Of a stretch of DNA of 64,000 bases, positions 16,755-24,695 are shown piece after piece. The translations under genes and the position numbers were made by a program. The stretch comes from Carboxylicivirga mesophila (GTDB lineage: Bacteria; Bacteroidota; Bacteroidia; Bacteroidales; Marinilabiliaceae). Within the stretch, counting starts at the first letter, position 1, and each line of letters opens with the position of its first letter. Location of the stretch: NCBI RefSeq assembly GCF_018271975.1, contig NZ_JAGUCN010000001.1, positions 372,001 to 436,000 of the forward strand. Reading direction: 5' to 3'. Under the pieces are notes generated by a model, which saw only the letters and a list, made by a program, of their open reading frames with translations, was not told where the DNA came from and searched no databases.

Positions 16755-17558
16755 ATGGAAGCACAGGGTAATTTATTAAAGATGAAAACCAGTTTGGTTA
16801 ATGGGGAGGTAGCCTACCAATTAAAACTTAATGATGAGTTAATAAGCATGAACCAGTTAATTGGCAAATCAATTACCCTGGATTATCAGCACCAGATTAA
16901 CTGTATAGCCTGTGGTAAAAAAACCTCAAAGTCGTTCTCACAGGGATTCTGTTATAATTGCTTCCAGACCGCGCCGGAAACAGAAGAGTGTGTACTCAAG
17001 CCGGAAACGTGCCGCGCTCACCTGGGGGAAGCACGCGATATGGCATTTGCCCAATCGCATTGTTTAATTCCGCACTATGTGTACCTGGCGGTTGCTTCGG
17101 GTATTAAAGTTGGTATTACGCGAGAAACCCAGATACCTACTCGCTGGATTGATCAGGGAGCGTGGAAAGCTGTTATTGTTGCCAAAGTACCCAATCGGCA
17201 TATTGCAGGTGTAATGGAGGTTTTCTTAAAGGATTACTTTGCTGATAAAACCAACTGGCGAAGCATGTTGAAAAATGAGCAGGCTCATGCTATTGATATT
17301 CTTGCAGAGAAAGAGAAAGCCATCGGACTTCTGCCAGCTGAATTAAAGCAATATGTGGTAAGCGAAGAGCCTGTGTGGGAACTCAGTTATCCGGTCCAGG
17401 CATTTCCGCTCAAGCCGCAATCACTTTCAATTGATAAAGAAGATTCAATCAGTGGCATTCTTAAAGGTATAAAAGGGCAGTACCTGCTGTTGGATCAGGA
17501 CCGTGTTTTAAACATTCGCAAGCACAATGGTTACATGGTAAAGCTAACTGCTGAATAA
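16755..17558 (+). CDS. DUF2797 family protein with zinc ribbon
   Basis: A 267-residue protein of the DUF2797 type. Two CxxC knuckles, CIACGKKTS and FCYNCF (about residues 53-75), form a zinc ribbon, followed by the family stretch ETCRAHLGEARD and then YVYLAVASGIKVGITRET, which is reminiscent of a GIY-YIG-like strand pair. The function of the family is unknown; pairing here with a U32 RNA-modification-like gene suggests an RNA or translation-related role (inference). It is convergent with the next gene, with only 3 bp between the stop codons and no visible terminator between them. Confidence 0.82.
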   Translation: MEAQGNLLKMKTSLVNGEVAYQLKLNDELISMNQLIGKSITLDYQHQINCIACGKKTSKSFSQGFCYNCFQTAPETEECVLKPETCRAHLGEARDMAFAQSHCLIPHYVYLAVASGIKVGITRETQIPTRWIDQGAWKAVIVAKVPNRHIAGVMEVFLKDYFADKTNWRSMLKNEQAHAIDILAEKEKAIGLLPAELKQYVVSEEPVWELSYPVQAFPLKPQSLSIDKEDSISGILKGIKGQYLLLDQDRVLNIRKHNGYMVKLTAE

Positions 17559-17561
17559 TCA

Positions 17562-19190
17562 TTACTGAACCACCAGTTCATCAATAAAGGTCCAGGAAGG
17601 ATTGCCTCTGCCACTATGTGTGTCAGGGAGTATGCCTCCATTATACACTGATACTTTTACATAACTAGCCTTGGCAGTAAAAGGCAAGTGAACCACCATA
17701 TGCTCGGTTTCCGACTCATTGAAAGATGTTGGAAGTACTTTGCTGGCTACTACCTGGTAATTAATGCCATCATTTGATGTTCTGATTTCAATCTTTGAAG
17801 GGTTGACAATCCACTGTGATGGCTGTGAAAGGCAAGAAACATATACTTCCTCCAGATGGACTTTCTTTTTAAAGTCGTATAAGAAATCAGTATCGGTGCC
17901 ATTGAATCCGCACCACGAACCATCATCCAGCTTAATAGGATTGCCTTGTTTATTGTCAAATAATGACTGGTAGTTAGGTGAGTAGTATTTCTCATCGGCT
18001 TCTGGTATCACCTCAATCAGCCGTGCATCATTAGGCTTGCGCTTAATGAGTGTTTGCGTGGCAACATGCGATGGATACATATCTTTTGCAAACGCACGTG
18101 CTTTGATTGTTCCGCTGCTTTTAAGGGTTATGGGTTTCTGGTATTGGGTACAGGAACTGTCCGGTTGTTCATCTTCAAGGGTGTAAAAGATGGTTGCATT
18201 CTGACCTTGAGGTTTAATATTGATGATGGTTGAATCAAAAAAACAAAGCTGCTCATATTCAATAATGGGCATTTGTGCATTTTGCATCAACTTTTTTCCT
18301 TCACTCTGCACTTCTCTTTTATTCATTCTGAAAGAGAGTCTGGCTGTAATAGGATAATGATCGGATATAAACACTTTGTTGTCAGTTACCTGATGGGTGT
18401 TAAATGTCTGTACATTAAAAAAACCATTAATGAAAATGTGGTCAATTACTATCTCCGGGGTTTCAGGATTAAAACCATTAAAGGTTTGCTGGCTTTCGAC
18501 TGTTTCTTTAATTGGGAGCGTTCGGCTGTCCCATAACTGGTGGTAACCCGCCCAGTTTTCAGTAAGGGTATTGTACATGCGCTCATCGGGTTGCGCATTA
18601 AAATCACCTGTTAATACCACGGGTGCTTCTCCAGCTATGGTTTTGATCTTATTCACCAGTAATATGGCACTTTCGTTACGGGCATAAGCACTCACATGAC
18701 TGAAATGTGTATTAAATACATAAAAAATGTAGCCATTTTGTCGCTCTTTAAGCTGCACCCAGGTTACAATGCGGGGCAACGCAGCACCCCAGCTACGGCT
18801 GCCTGGTATTTCGGGTGTCTCTGACAGCCAGAAGTGTGATGAAGCCAGTAGCTCATATTTATCCTTAAGGTAAAATACAGGCACAAACTCACCACTTTCC
18901 TTGCCATCGTTACGTCCCACACCAACATGGCTGTAGCTCTCCAGGTTGCCCTGAAGATCATCCATTTGGTTTTTAAGTGCTTCCTGGAATCCGATAATGT
19001 CAGGTTGTTGCTCATTGATGAAACGATAGACCATATCCTTGCGGTTAGACCACGCATTGATGCCATCGGCAGGATTGTCATAGCGTACGTTAAAGCTCAT
19101 CACTTGCAGTTCCCTGTCTTCTTCTGAACAAAAATACAGGAATCCTCCAACAGTAATGATACACAGTATTATCAGGATTCGTAGGTTCAT
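17562..19190 (-). CDS. Secreted endonuclease/exonuclease/phosphatase-family protein with CHB_HEX and discoidin-like domains
   Basis: A three-domain exported protein. Residues 1-22 form a hydrophobic signal or anchor. About 28-290 is an EEP-fold metal-dependent phosphodiesterase: VMSFNVRYDN, IIGFQEAL (catalytic Glu), FNTHFSHVS, VLTGDFNAQPDE and the terminal SDHYPITARL. About 300-385 resembles the chitobiase C-terminal domain (TIFYTLEDEQPDSS, ITLKSSGTIKARAFA). About 390-542 is an F5/8 type C-like galactose-binding domain. Start 9 bp after the GH92 stop, so both form one operon. Secreted EEP proteins of this build in glycan-foraging bacteria are thought to hydrolyse phosphodiesters; with a mannosidase partner, a phosphate-substituted mannoside is a possible target (inference). 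Confidence 0.85.
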   Translation of the reverse strand: MNLRILIILCIITVGGFLYFCSEEDRELQVMSFNVRYDNPADGINAWSNRKDMVYRFINEQQPDIIGFQEALKNQMDDLQGNLESYSHVGVGRNDGKESGEFVPVFYLKDKYELLASSHFWLSETPEIPGSRSWGAALPRIVTWVQLKERQNGYIFYVFNTHFSHVSAYARNESAILLVNKIKTIAGEAPVVLTGDFNAQPDERMYNTLTENWAGYHQLWDSRTLPIKETVESQQTFNGFNPETPEIVIDHIFINGFFNVQTFNTHQVTDNKVFISDHYPITARLSFRMNKREVQSEGKKLMQNAQMPIIEYEQLCFFDSTIINIKPQGQNATIFYTLEDEQPDSSCTQYQKPITLKSSGTIKARAFAKDMYPSHVATQTLIKRKPNDARLIEVIPEADEKYYSPNYQSLFDNKQGNPIKLDDGSWCGFNGTDTDFLYDFKKKVHLEEVYVSCLSQPSQWIVNPSKIEIRTSNDGINYQVVASKVLPTSFNESETEHMVVHLPFTAKASYVKVSVYNGGILPDTHSGRGNPSWTFIDELVVQ

Positions 19191-19198
19191 CGTTAATG

Positions 19199-21454
19199 TT
19201 ATTGTTTTGGTGCAGCACCAAGTTTATACTTTATATGTCCCAGTTCTATTAGGTCTTTATGACTTATGAAATAGCGGTTATAAGGACTACCATTTATTTC
19301 AATACCTTTTATATAGATATCATTGACTGATTTGCGATCAGCTTCAATAATAATCTTCTCTTTTTGGTAAATCTCCTTATTCAAATGGATGGTTACTTTA
19401 TCAAATACCGGACTTGATAGAGTGTAGTTCATATCGCCCGGACAAACCGGATATATACCCATCATACTATAAATTAACCAGGCTGAAAGTGTGCCCGTGT
19501 CGTCGTTGCCAGGTAATCCATCCGGCGAATTCTTATAGTAGCGATTGATGCAATCGTGCACTTGTTTCTGGGTTCGCCATTCATCACCACTCGCATAGTT
19601 GAACAGGTATGGGTAGCCCATATCTGGCTCGTTGCTCATGTCAAACAGGCTGTCCTTAAAGCATTTGTTTAGCTGTTGAACAAATTTATTTTTTCCACCC
19701 ATTAAGCGCATTAATCCTTTTACATCATGAGGTACAGCAAAGGAATACTGCCACGATGTACCTTCATGGAAACCATGGACCGGTTCAAAATTCTCGCCCT
19801 GAACAGGATCAAAGCCTTCCATGAATTTGCCTTCTTCTGTTACCGGGCGCAACAGCTTAAACTCTTTGTCGAAATAATTACGGTAGCCCAATGAGCGTTG
19901 CATGGCTTTTTTATAGGTGGCTTTATCACCCATTTCGTTGGCCATCATAGCCAGGTTATAGTCGGCCACATATAATTCAAGGGCCTGCGAAACCGAATTA
20001 TCATAGTCTTTCAGAAATGGTATGTAATGATGTTCCAGGTAAAAATCATTATCATGACGCAGGAAGTGGTCATCAACCGTATTGGCATGCTTGAGCATTG
20101 CTTCATAGGCGGTTTCAACATCAAAGTCGGTAAGGCCACGGCGATAGGTATCTGCAATAACGATTAATGCAGGATCACCTTCCATCACATGAGCTTCTCT
20201 GCCATAAATTTCCCATTTGGGAAGCCAGCCACTTTCTTTGTACATATCAACCATGGTGCGCACCATATCCAGTTGCTTCTCCGGGTATAGCAGTGATATC
20301 AGCGGGTGTACGGTCCGGTAGGTATCCCACAACGAAAAGACAGTATATCTATCCTGGTTATCAAGACTTAAAATGGCATCTGACTCCATGGCCGGATATT
20401 GCCCGTTAACATCCTGCAGAATATTAGGGTGTAATAGCAAATGATAGAGAGCTGAGTAGAATTTGACTTTATCATCGTAAGTACCTCCTTCAACTTCAAT
20501 AACTTTTAGCTCATCGTTCCAGGTGACGTAGGCTTGCTTTTTAATTTGTTCAAAGGAAAGGTTGGTTTGTTCGGCATCCAGATTTTCTCGTGCGTTTTCA
20601 ATACTTACATAACTAACGCCAACCTGTACTTCAACCTGTTCGCCCTCTGTAGCATCAAACGAAAAGTAAGTGCCTATCTTCTCACCAGATAATTCTTTAT
20701 TGTATCGCTTATATAACTTGTAGGTATTGCTGGTGGAACTCCAGTTATGTCGGGCACCAGGTAATTTGTCCTGAAATTTCCAATAGCCACTTTGCATGTT
20801 GTCACGTTTAATGCGTACAACAAAGTATACAGGCATTACTGATTGGGGGCTGTAGCAGAAAGTACCCATCAGCTTGTAGCCCTCAATTTCATTATCCGAA
20901 ACACGTTTAATATGTGCCCCTGATTCATTTGTGAGGCCGTGTCCTAAATCAATCAGAATATTTGCTTTGCCTTCAGGGAATGTGAATCGGCTGATCCCGG
21001 AACGCATCGTGGCTGTTACTTCAGCTAAAATATTATAGCGATTAAGCTTTGTAGAGTAATAGCCAGGTCTGGCTTTTTCGTTCGATATAGTAGTGCCATA
21101 TTCGTTGACATCTACATTTAGTTCGCCAGTGGTGGGCATCACTATAATACTTCCCAGATCGGGGCAGCCAACACCACTTAAATTGACGTGTGTAAAGCCG
21201 GTCATCCATTCATTGTTGTATACATATGGATTACTGCACCAGCTGTCGGTATTGGAATATTCATTGCCTTTATGCGGTGTCACATTAAAGGGAACCACCG
21301 AAACCATGCCATGTGGCATTACCGCACCAGGGTATGTGGCGCCATAATTTGTGGTACCGATAAATGGATTAACATAGCTGGCCGGTTCTTGTGCATCCGC
21401 CCATAGAGCGCACAACACAAAAAGTGAAAGGAGTGCAAAATTCTTCATAATCAT
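19199..21454 (-). CDS. GH92 alpha-mannosidase (first copy)
   Basis: An exported exo-acting alpha-mannosidase of glycoside hydrolase family 92, calcium-dependent and inverting. Signal peptide at residues 1-21 (ending ALWADAQ), then the family opening YVNPFIGTTNYGATYPGAVMP. The middle has YTVFSLWDTYRTVHPL and the catalytic region reads FHEGTSWQYSFAVPHD and GLPGNDDTGTLSAWLIYSM. The length of 751 residues is normal. A second ATG at 21448 would give an equally good signal peptide. It heads an operon with the secreted phosphodiesterase and has its own promoter. Only about 24% of positions look shared at a glance with the second GH92, so the two likely differ in linkage preference. Confidence 0.92.
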   Translation of the reverse strand: MIMKNFALLSLFVLCALWADAQEPASYVNPFIGTTNYGATYPGAVMPHGMVSVVPFNVTPHKGNEYSNTDSWCSNPYVYNNEWMTGFTHVNLSGVGCPDLGSIIVMPTTGELNVDVNEYGTTISNEKARPGYYSTKLNRYNILAEVTATMRSGISRFTFPEGKANILIDLGHGLTNESGAHIKRVSDNEIEGYKLMGTFCYSPQSVMPVYFVVRIKRDNMQSGYWKFQDKLPGARHNWSSTSNTYKLYKRYNKELSGEKIGTYFSFDATEGEQVEVQVGVSYVSIENARENLDAEQTNLSFEQIKKQAYVTWNDELKVIEVEGGTYDDKVKFYSALYHLLLHPNILQDVNGQYPAMESDAILSLDNQDRYTVFSLWDTYRTVHPLISLLYPEKQLDMVRTMVDMYKESGWLPKWEIYGREAHVMEGDPALIVIADTYRRGLTDFDVETAYEAMLKHANTVDDHFLRHDNDFYLEHHYIPFLKDYDNSVSQALELYVADYNLAMMANEMGDKATYKKAMQRSLGYRNYFDKEFKLLRPVTEEGKFMEGFDPVQGENFEPVHGFHEGTSWQYSFAVPHDVKGLMRLMGGKNKFVQQLNKCFKDSLFDMSNEPDMGYPYLFNYASGDEWRTQKQVHDCINRYYKNSPDGLPGNDDTGTLSAWLIYSMMGIYPVCPGDMNYTLSSPVFDKVTIHLNKEIYQKEKIIIEADRKSVNDIYIKGIEINGSPYNRYFISHKDLIELGHIKYKLGAAPKQ

Positions 21455-21465
21455 AGCTTTGGATG

Positions 21466-21496
21466 CAAAATAAAGGTATTATCTAATTTGCTCAAA
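21466..21496 (-). promoter_or_regulatory. Promoter of the GH92-phosphodiesterase operon
   Basis: On the minus strand TTTG (21493-21496) is followed after 19 nt by TTATTTTG (21466-21473), one base from TAnnTTTG. Transcription would begin about 6 nt before the ATG at 21454, giving a very short leader. Confidence 0.5.
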
Positions 21497-21698
21497 CGCA
21501 CCTGTTTTTAGATGGATGGTAACAAAGCTTTGATTACTAGCCTTATATTGGGGATTAGCAGCTTAACAAGAGAATGTGTTTACCCTCTTATTGTACATTT
21601 GTACGCCTAAAATTTATGTTATACCAACAGTTGACTAGGCTTAAAGGATAAGCAGAGCCATGCTAATAAATCTCATTGTTTTACAATTGATAAACGTC

Positions 21699-21727
21699 GT
21701 ACTTTAAATCATGATAATTTAAAGTAC
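21699..21727. promoter_or_regulatory. Perfect 11-bp inverted repeat at the translation start
   Basis: GTACTTTAAAT and ATTTAAAGTAC are exact inverse complements separated by CATGATA, and the right arm ends 6 bp before the ATG at 21734. It could be an operator or an RNA hairpin covering the initiation region. The rest of the 279-bp gap from 21455 shows only the divergent promoter. Confidence 0.6.
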
Positions 21728-21733
21728 CTTCCT

Positions 21734-22885
21734 ATGAGAGATCTCTACTACTGCTTTCTAATCGTTTTATTAGGTTTGGGAGCCTGCACCCAGACGAGGG
21801 ATACAGATACAATACCGCACCAGAATAAGATCCGTGTTGGTATATTCGACACCAATGGTGATAGTCCCGGTTGTATTACAGATGCTTACGAAGCACTGCG
21901 GATAGATTCACTGATACAGCCGGAGATAATAGGGGCAGCCACCATTATGAGTGATGAGATATTGAATTTTGATTTGATTCTGTTTCCCGGCGGCTCAGGC
22001 AAAGCTCAAACAATAAAACTTGGTCAGTTAGGAATGCAGCGTGTTAAAGAACTGGTAACAGAACAGGGCATGGGCGTGTTGGGCATTTGTGCGGGTTCCT
22101 ATGTGCTGTCACAAACCGATGGTTATCCCTCTCTTGATTTAAGTGGCATGCAGGCTATCGATATTGAACATGATCACCGGGGACATGGACTGGTAAAGTT
22201 TTCACTTACTGAAGAAGGTAAAAAGATATTTCCTGAACTAGGTGGGAGGGATGTGTGGTATTCGCAATATTATGAAGGTCCGGTACTCACTCTGCCTGAA
22301 GAACCGTTGTTTAAAGCTCAATCTTTATCAACCATGCTGAGTAATGTGCATACTGTTGAAGGCACTCCTGCAAATATGACGAATAATCGTCCTTTTATTA
22401 CCGCTACCGAAGCAGGGGAAGGACGTGTTGTTACCTTTGTAGGCCATCCGGAAAATACCCCTGGCATGCGCTGGATGATCCCACGTATGGTTCGATGGGC
22501 GCTTAGGCAGCCGTTTATATCGTATAACAAACAAGTGGTTCGTCCGGATATATATGAGCAGGAGATTCTATATACAAAAGAGCGATTGCAACAGCAGGCA
22601 CGGTATTTTGAAATGTTGTGGGGCACGCCAGAGCAGAAGATCGAGGCAATAAATCAGTTGGTATTGTTGTCATCCTGGTCGGCTAAGAAAAAGGTAATTG
22701 GTTTGTTGCGTGATGAGTCACCAGAGGTACGATTGACTGCAGCTATAGCCATTGTTGAACTGGAGCGTACCGATGCTATCGAAGATTTAGCGGTAGCGGT
22801 ACTCACCGAAAAAGATATGAAGTTGAAAGGGCAGCTGGAGAGCCAGTTAGCACTTTTGAAAAGTATGGTAGCAAGGTCACGATAG
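21734..22885 (+). CDS. Lipoprotein with BPL_N/glutamine-amidotransferase-like domain and HEAT-like tail
   Basis: An envelope lipoprotein: the lipobox LGAC puts the lipidated cysteine at residue 18. About residues 32-260 match a class I glutamine amidotransferase-like fold of the BPL_N type: VGIFDTNGDSPGCITD, LILFPGGSGKAQ and the nucleophile elbow GICAGSYVLSQ with Cys, followed by VVTFVGHPENTPGMRWM. About 290-383 contains alpha-helical, HEAT-like repeats (SPEVRLTAAIAIVELERTDA). Export makes an ammonia-transfer role unlikely; a hydrolase or binding role is more probable. Single-gene unit with a strong inverted repeat at its start and a terminator overlapping its stop. Confidence 0.75.
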   Translation: MRDLYYCFLIVLLGLGACTQTRDTDTIPHQNKIRVGIFDTNGDSPGCITDAYEALRIDSLIQPEIIGAATIMSDEILNFDLILFPGGSGKAQTIKLGQLGMQRVKELVTEQGMGVLGICAGSYVLSQTDGYPSLDLSGMQAIDIEHDHRGHGLVKFSLTEEGKKIFPELGGRDVWYSQYYEGPVLTLPEEPLFKAQSLSTMLSNVHTVEGTPANMTNNRPFITATEAGEGRVVTFVGHPENTPGMRWMIPRMVRWALRQPFISYNKQVVRPDIYEQEILYTKERLQQQARYFEMLWGTPEQKIEAINQLVLLSSWSAKKKVIGLLRDESPEVRLTAAIAIVELERTDAIEDLAVAVLTEKDMKLKGQLESQLALLKSMVARSR

Positions 22886-22905
22886 CAAGTAGTGACCTTT
22901 TATTA
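22873..22905 (+). terminator. Terminator overlapping the end of the BPL_N lipoprotein gene
   Basis: AAGGTCAC (22873-22880) pairs perfectly with GTGACCTT (22892-22899) and is followed by TTTTATT. The stop codon lies inside the loop. Confidence 0.6.
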
Positions 22906-22941
22906 ATCAGTAATATTGCTGTTTTAACCATTCATGGCTTG

Positions 22942-23679
22942 TTATTGCCTGTTCTTCGCAATTAATGCAGCCACCACAGCTGCTCGAAGGCCACCATCAA
23001 TGTTCACTACCGTAAGATTAGGAGCACAACTGGCCAGCATGCTGGTCAAAGCTGCCTCTTTGGCCCTGAAACCGTAGCCTACCGAAGTTGGAACACCTAT
23101 TACAGGCAATGGCACCAGTGAGGATACGAAGGGTGCCAGTGCACCTTCCATGCCGGCCACCACAATTACAGCTGCCACATCCTGTTCTATGCCCTGCTTG
23201 ATGGCTTCTAACACGCGTGTTGGGTGCGCAATACCACGGTCTTCAAACACCAGGGGTTCTACGCCAACGGCTTTGAGTATTACTTCACACTCATAGGTGA
23301 CCGGGTGATCGGCCGAACCGGCACTGATAACCAGAACCTTTCCTTTGGTGGCAGGCATTTCACCAATTACTGTTGCATTAACCGACCATAGCACAGGAAA
23401 GTCGTTTTTAAAATGCTCATTCAACTCTTTGTAAAACGGACTGCGCGAAACTACTACTCGCGGATGCTCTTCAAGTAGCTTAGTAGCCAGTTCAATAGTT
23501 TGTTCAAGTGTCTTATACTCGCCATAAATAATTTCGGGTATGTTGGTGCGCATGCCCCGGTTAACATCCAGAATGTAACGGCTGGCTGTTTCCATCCAGT
23601 CAAGCGAAAAATGGCGTTGGGCTTCTTCTTTACTTATCTTGCCTTGCTGTATTTGATCAAAGAGTTCGTCGAAAGTCAT
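22942..23679 (-). CDS. larB: Nickel-pincer cofactor biosynthesis protein LarB
   Basis: LarB carboxylates and hydrolyses nicotinic acid adenine dinucleotide to pyridinium-3,5-biscarboxylic acid mononucleotide, the first step of the Ni-pincer cofactor of lactate racemase. The protein has 245 residues. A helical N-terminal extension precedes the AIR-carboxylase-like domain with VISAGSADHPVTYECE, GVEPLVFEDRGIAHP, VVAGMEGALA and GVPTSVGYGFRAKEA, all typical of LarB. It lies 85 bp downstream of larE in the same direction. LarC and LarA are not in the window. Confidence 0.92.
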   Translation of the reverse strand: MTFDELFDQIQQGKISKEEAQRHFSLDWMETASRYILDVNRGMRTNIPEIIYGEYKTLEQTIELATKLLEEHPRVVVSRSPFYKELNEHFKNDFPVLWSVNATVIGEMPATKGKVLVISAGSADHPVTYECEVILKAVGVEPLVFEDRGIAHPTRVLEAIKQGIEQDVAAVIVVAGMEGALAPFVSSLVPLPVIGVPTSVGYGFRAKEAALTSMLASCAPNLTVVNIDGGLRAAVVAALIAKNRQ

Positions 23680-23764
23680 TGGCTGTTGTTGATTTGCAAT
23701 ATTTGTTGAATTGATTCACTGTGTTGCGTAAGTGCTCACTCGTTCTGTCTGCCTTAGACCATAC

Positions 23765-24562
23765 TCAGTCTTCGGTATCGCATTTTTTTATCCGTTTATC
23801 GTATTCATTGGGGCGGGAGCGTTTAACATCAATAGTTACAAACAGGCATACTTTGCCACCAATTTCAAATAGTTCTTCACGCACTTTCTCATCTGTGATT
23901 AATGCATAACTTTCAGGCTTTGTCAGCTCTATGCGCATATGGTCGCTATCGTCTATTCGGCAGCGCACATGGAAATCACCCGTTTTATCAATGATATAAT
24001 TTTCTACTTCATAAATAGCCTTGATGCGTTCACTTGTTAAAAGTTCATTATAATTGATGCGTGTGGCCAGGCAGCTTTCATGTTCAGCAAATAATGGATC
24101 GGCACCCAAGGCCAGAGCTATTTCTTTGGTTTCCCAGGAGCTGATGCCGAGTTCGGCAAGTGGCGACTTGACATGGTATTCGTCCAAAGCTTTTTTGCCA
24201 GGGCGGTAGTTTCCCAGGTCACTCGCTGTTGTTCCATCAAAAATGGGGCGTCCATCTTTTGGCACCAAAGATAGAATATGACTCTTGCAATGATAACAAC
24301 GACGCTCAGGGTTGGCAACAACCGTTTCACCCGGTGTTACTTCAATAATCTTCAGATCTTCAGCTCCCAGGTTACGTGCCTGTATGATCATGTCATCGGC
24401 TTGGGCCCGGTTAAAGCCATTGTTAACCCATATGGGTTGTATGTTTGTATTGGCTTTCATGGCGGCCCCCAACACTGCACTGCTGTCAAATCCGCCAGAA
24501 AAAAGCAGGTAACCTTCGGTATTCTCCTTAAACCAATTAATTAATGCCTCTTGTTTTTCCAT
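23765..24562 (-). CDS. larE: Pincer-cofactor sulfur insertion enzyme LarE, three-cysteine type
   Basis: LarE adenylates the cofactor precursor and inserts sulfur. The PP-loop ATP pyrophosphatase motif reads LLFSGGFDSSAVLGAA near the N-terminus. Three cysteines are placed as in the iron-sulfur (non-sacrificial) LarE group: two in RCYHCK (C89, C92) and one in HESCLATRI (C164), rather than the single sacrificial Cys of Lactobacillus LarE. The ATG at 24562 (MEKQEALINWFKEN) is chosen over a TTG-initiated reading from 24625, since the extension lacks family character and runs into a TATTTTTC promoter-like element. Forms a larE-larB pair. Confidence 0.9.
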   Translation of the reverse strand: MEKQEALINWFKENTEGYLLFSGGFDSSAVLGAAMKANTNIQPIWVNNGFNRAQADDMIIQARNLGAEDLKIIEVTPGETVVANPERRCYHCKSHILSLVPKDGRPIFDGTTASDLGNYRPGKKALDEYHVKSPLAELGISSWETKEIALALGADPLFAEHESCLATRINYNELLTSERIKAIYEVENYIIDKTGDFHVRCRIDDSDHMRIELTKPESYALITDEKVREELFEIGGKVCLFVTIDVKRSRPNEYDKRIKKCDTED

Positions 24563-24646
24563 CGATTCAAAATTTGCTTTAAGATAGGAAAAATACTTTT
24601 GGGTGTCGTGTAGGTGATGACTCAATTAGCGTTGATGAAGCATAAC

Positions 24647-24674
24647 GAAAACGGCCCTTGTGAAAGGGCCGTTT
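24647..24674 (-). terminator. Terminator of the efflux operon
   Basis: AAACGGCCCTT and AAGGGCCGTTT form an 11-bp perfect stem with a GTGA (minus: TCAC) loop, followed on the minus strand by TTTTCGTT. It lies 22 nt after the RND stop and before larE. Confidence 0.8.
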
Positions 24675-24695
24675 ATTAAAAGAATGATTGTATTT

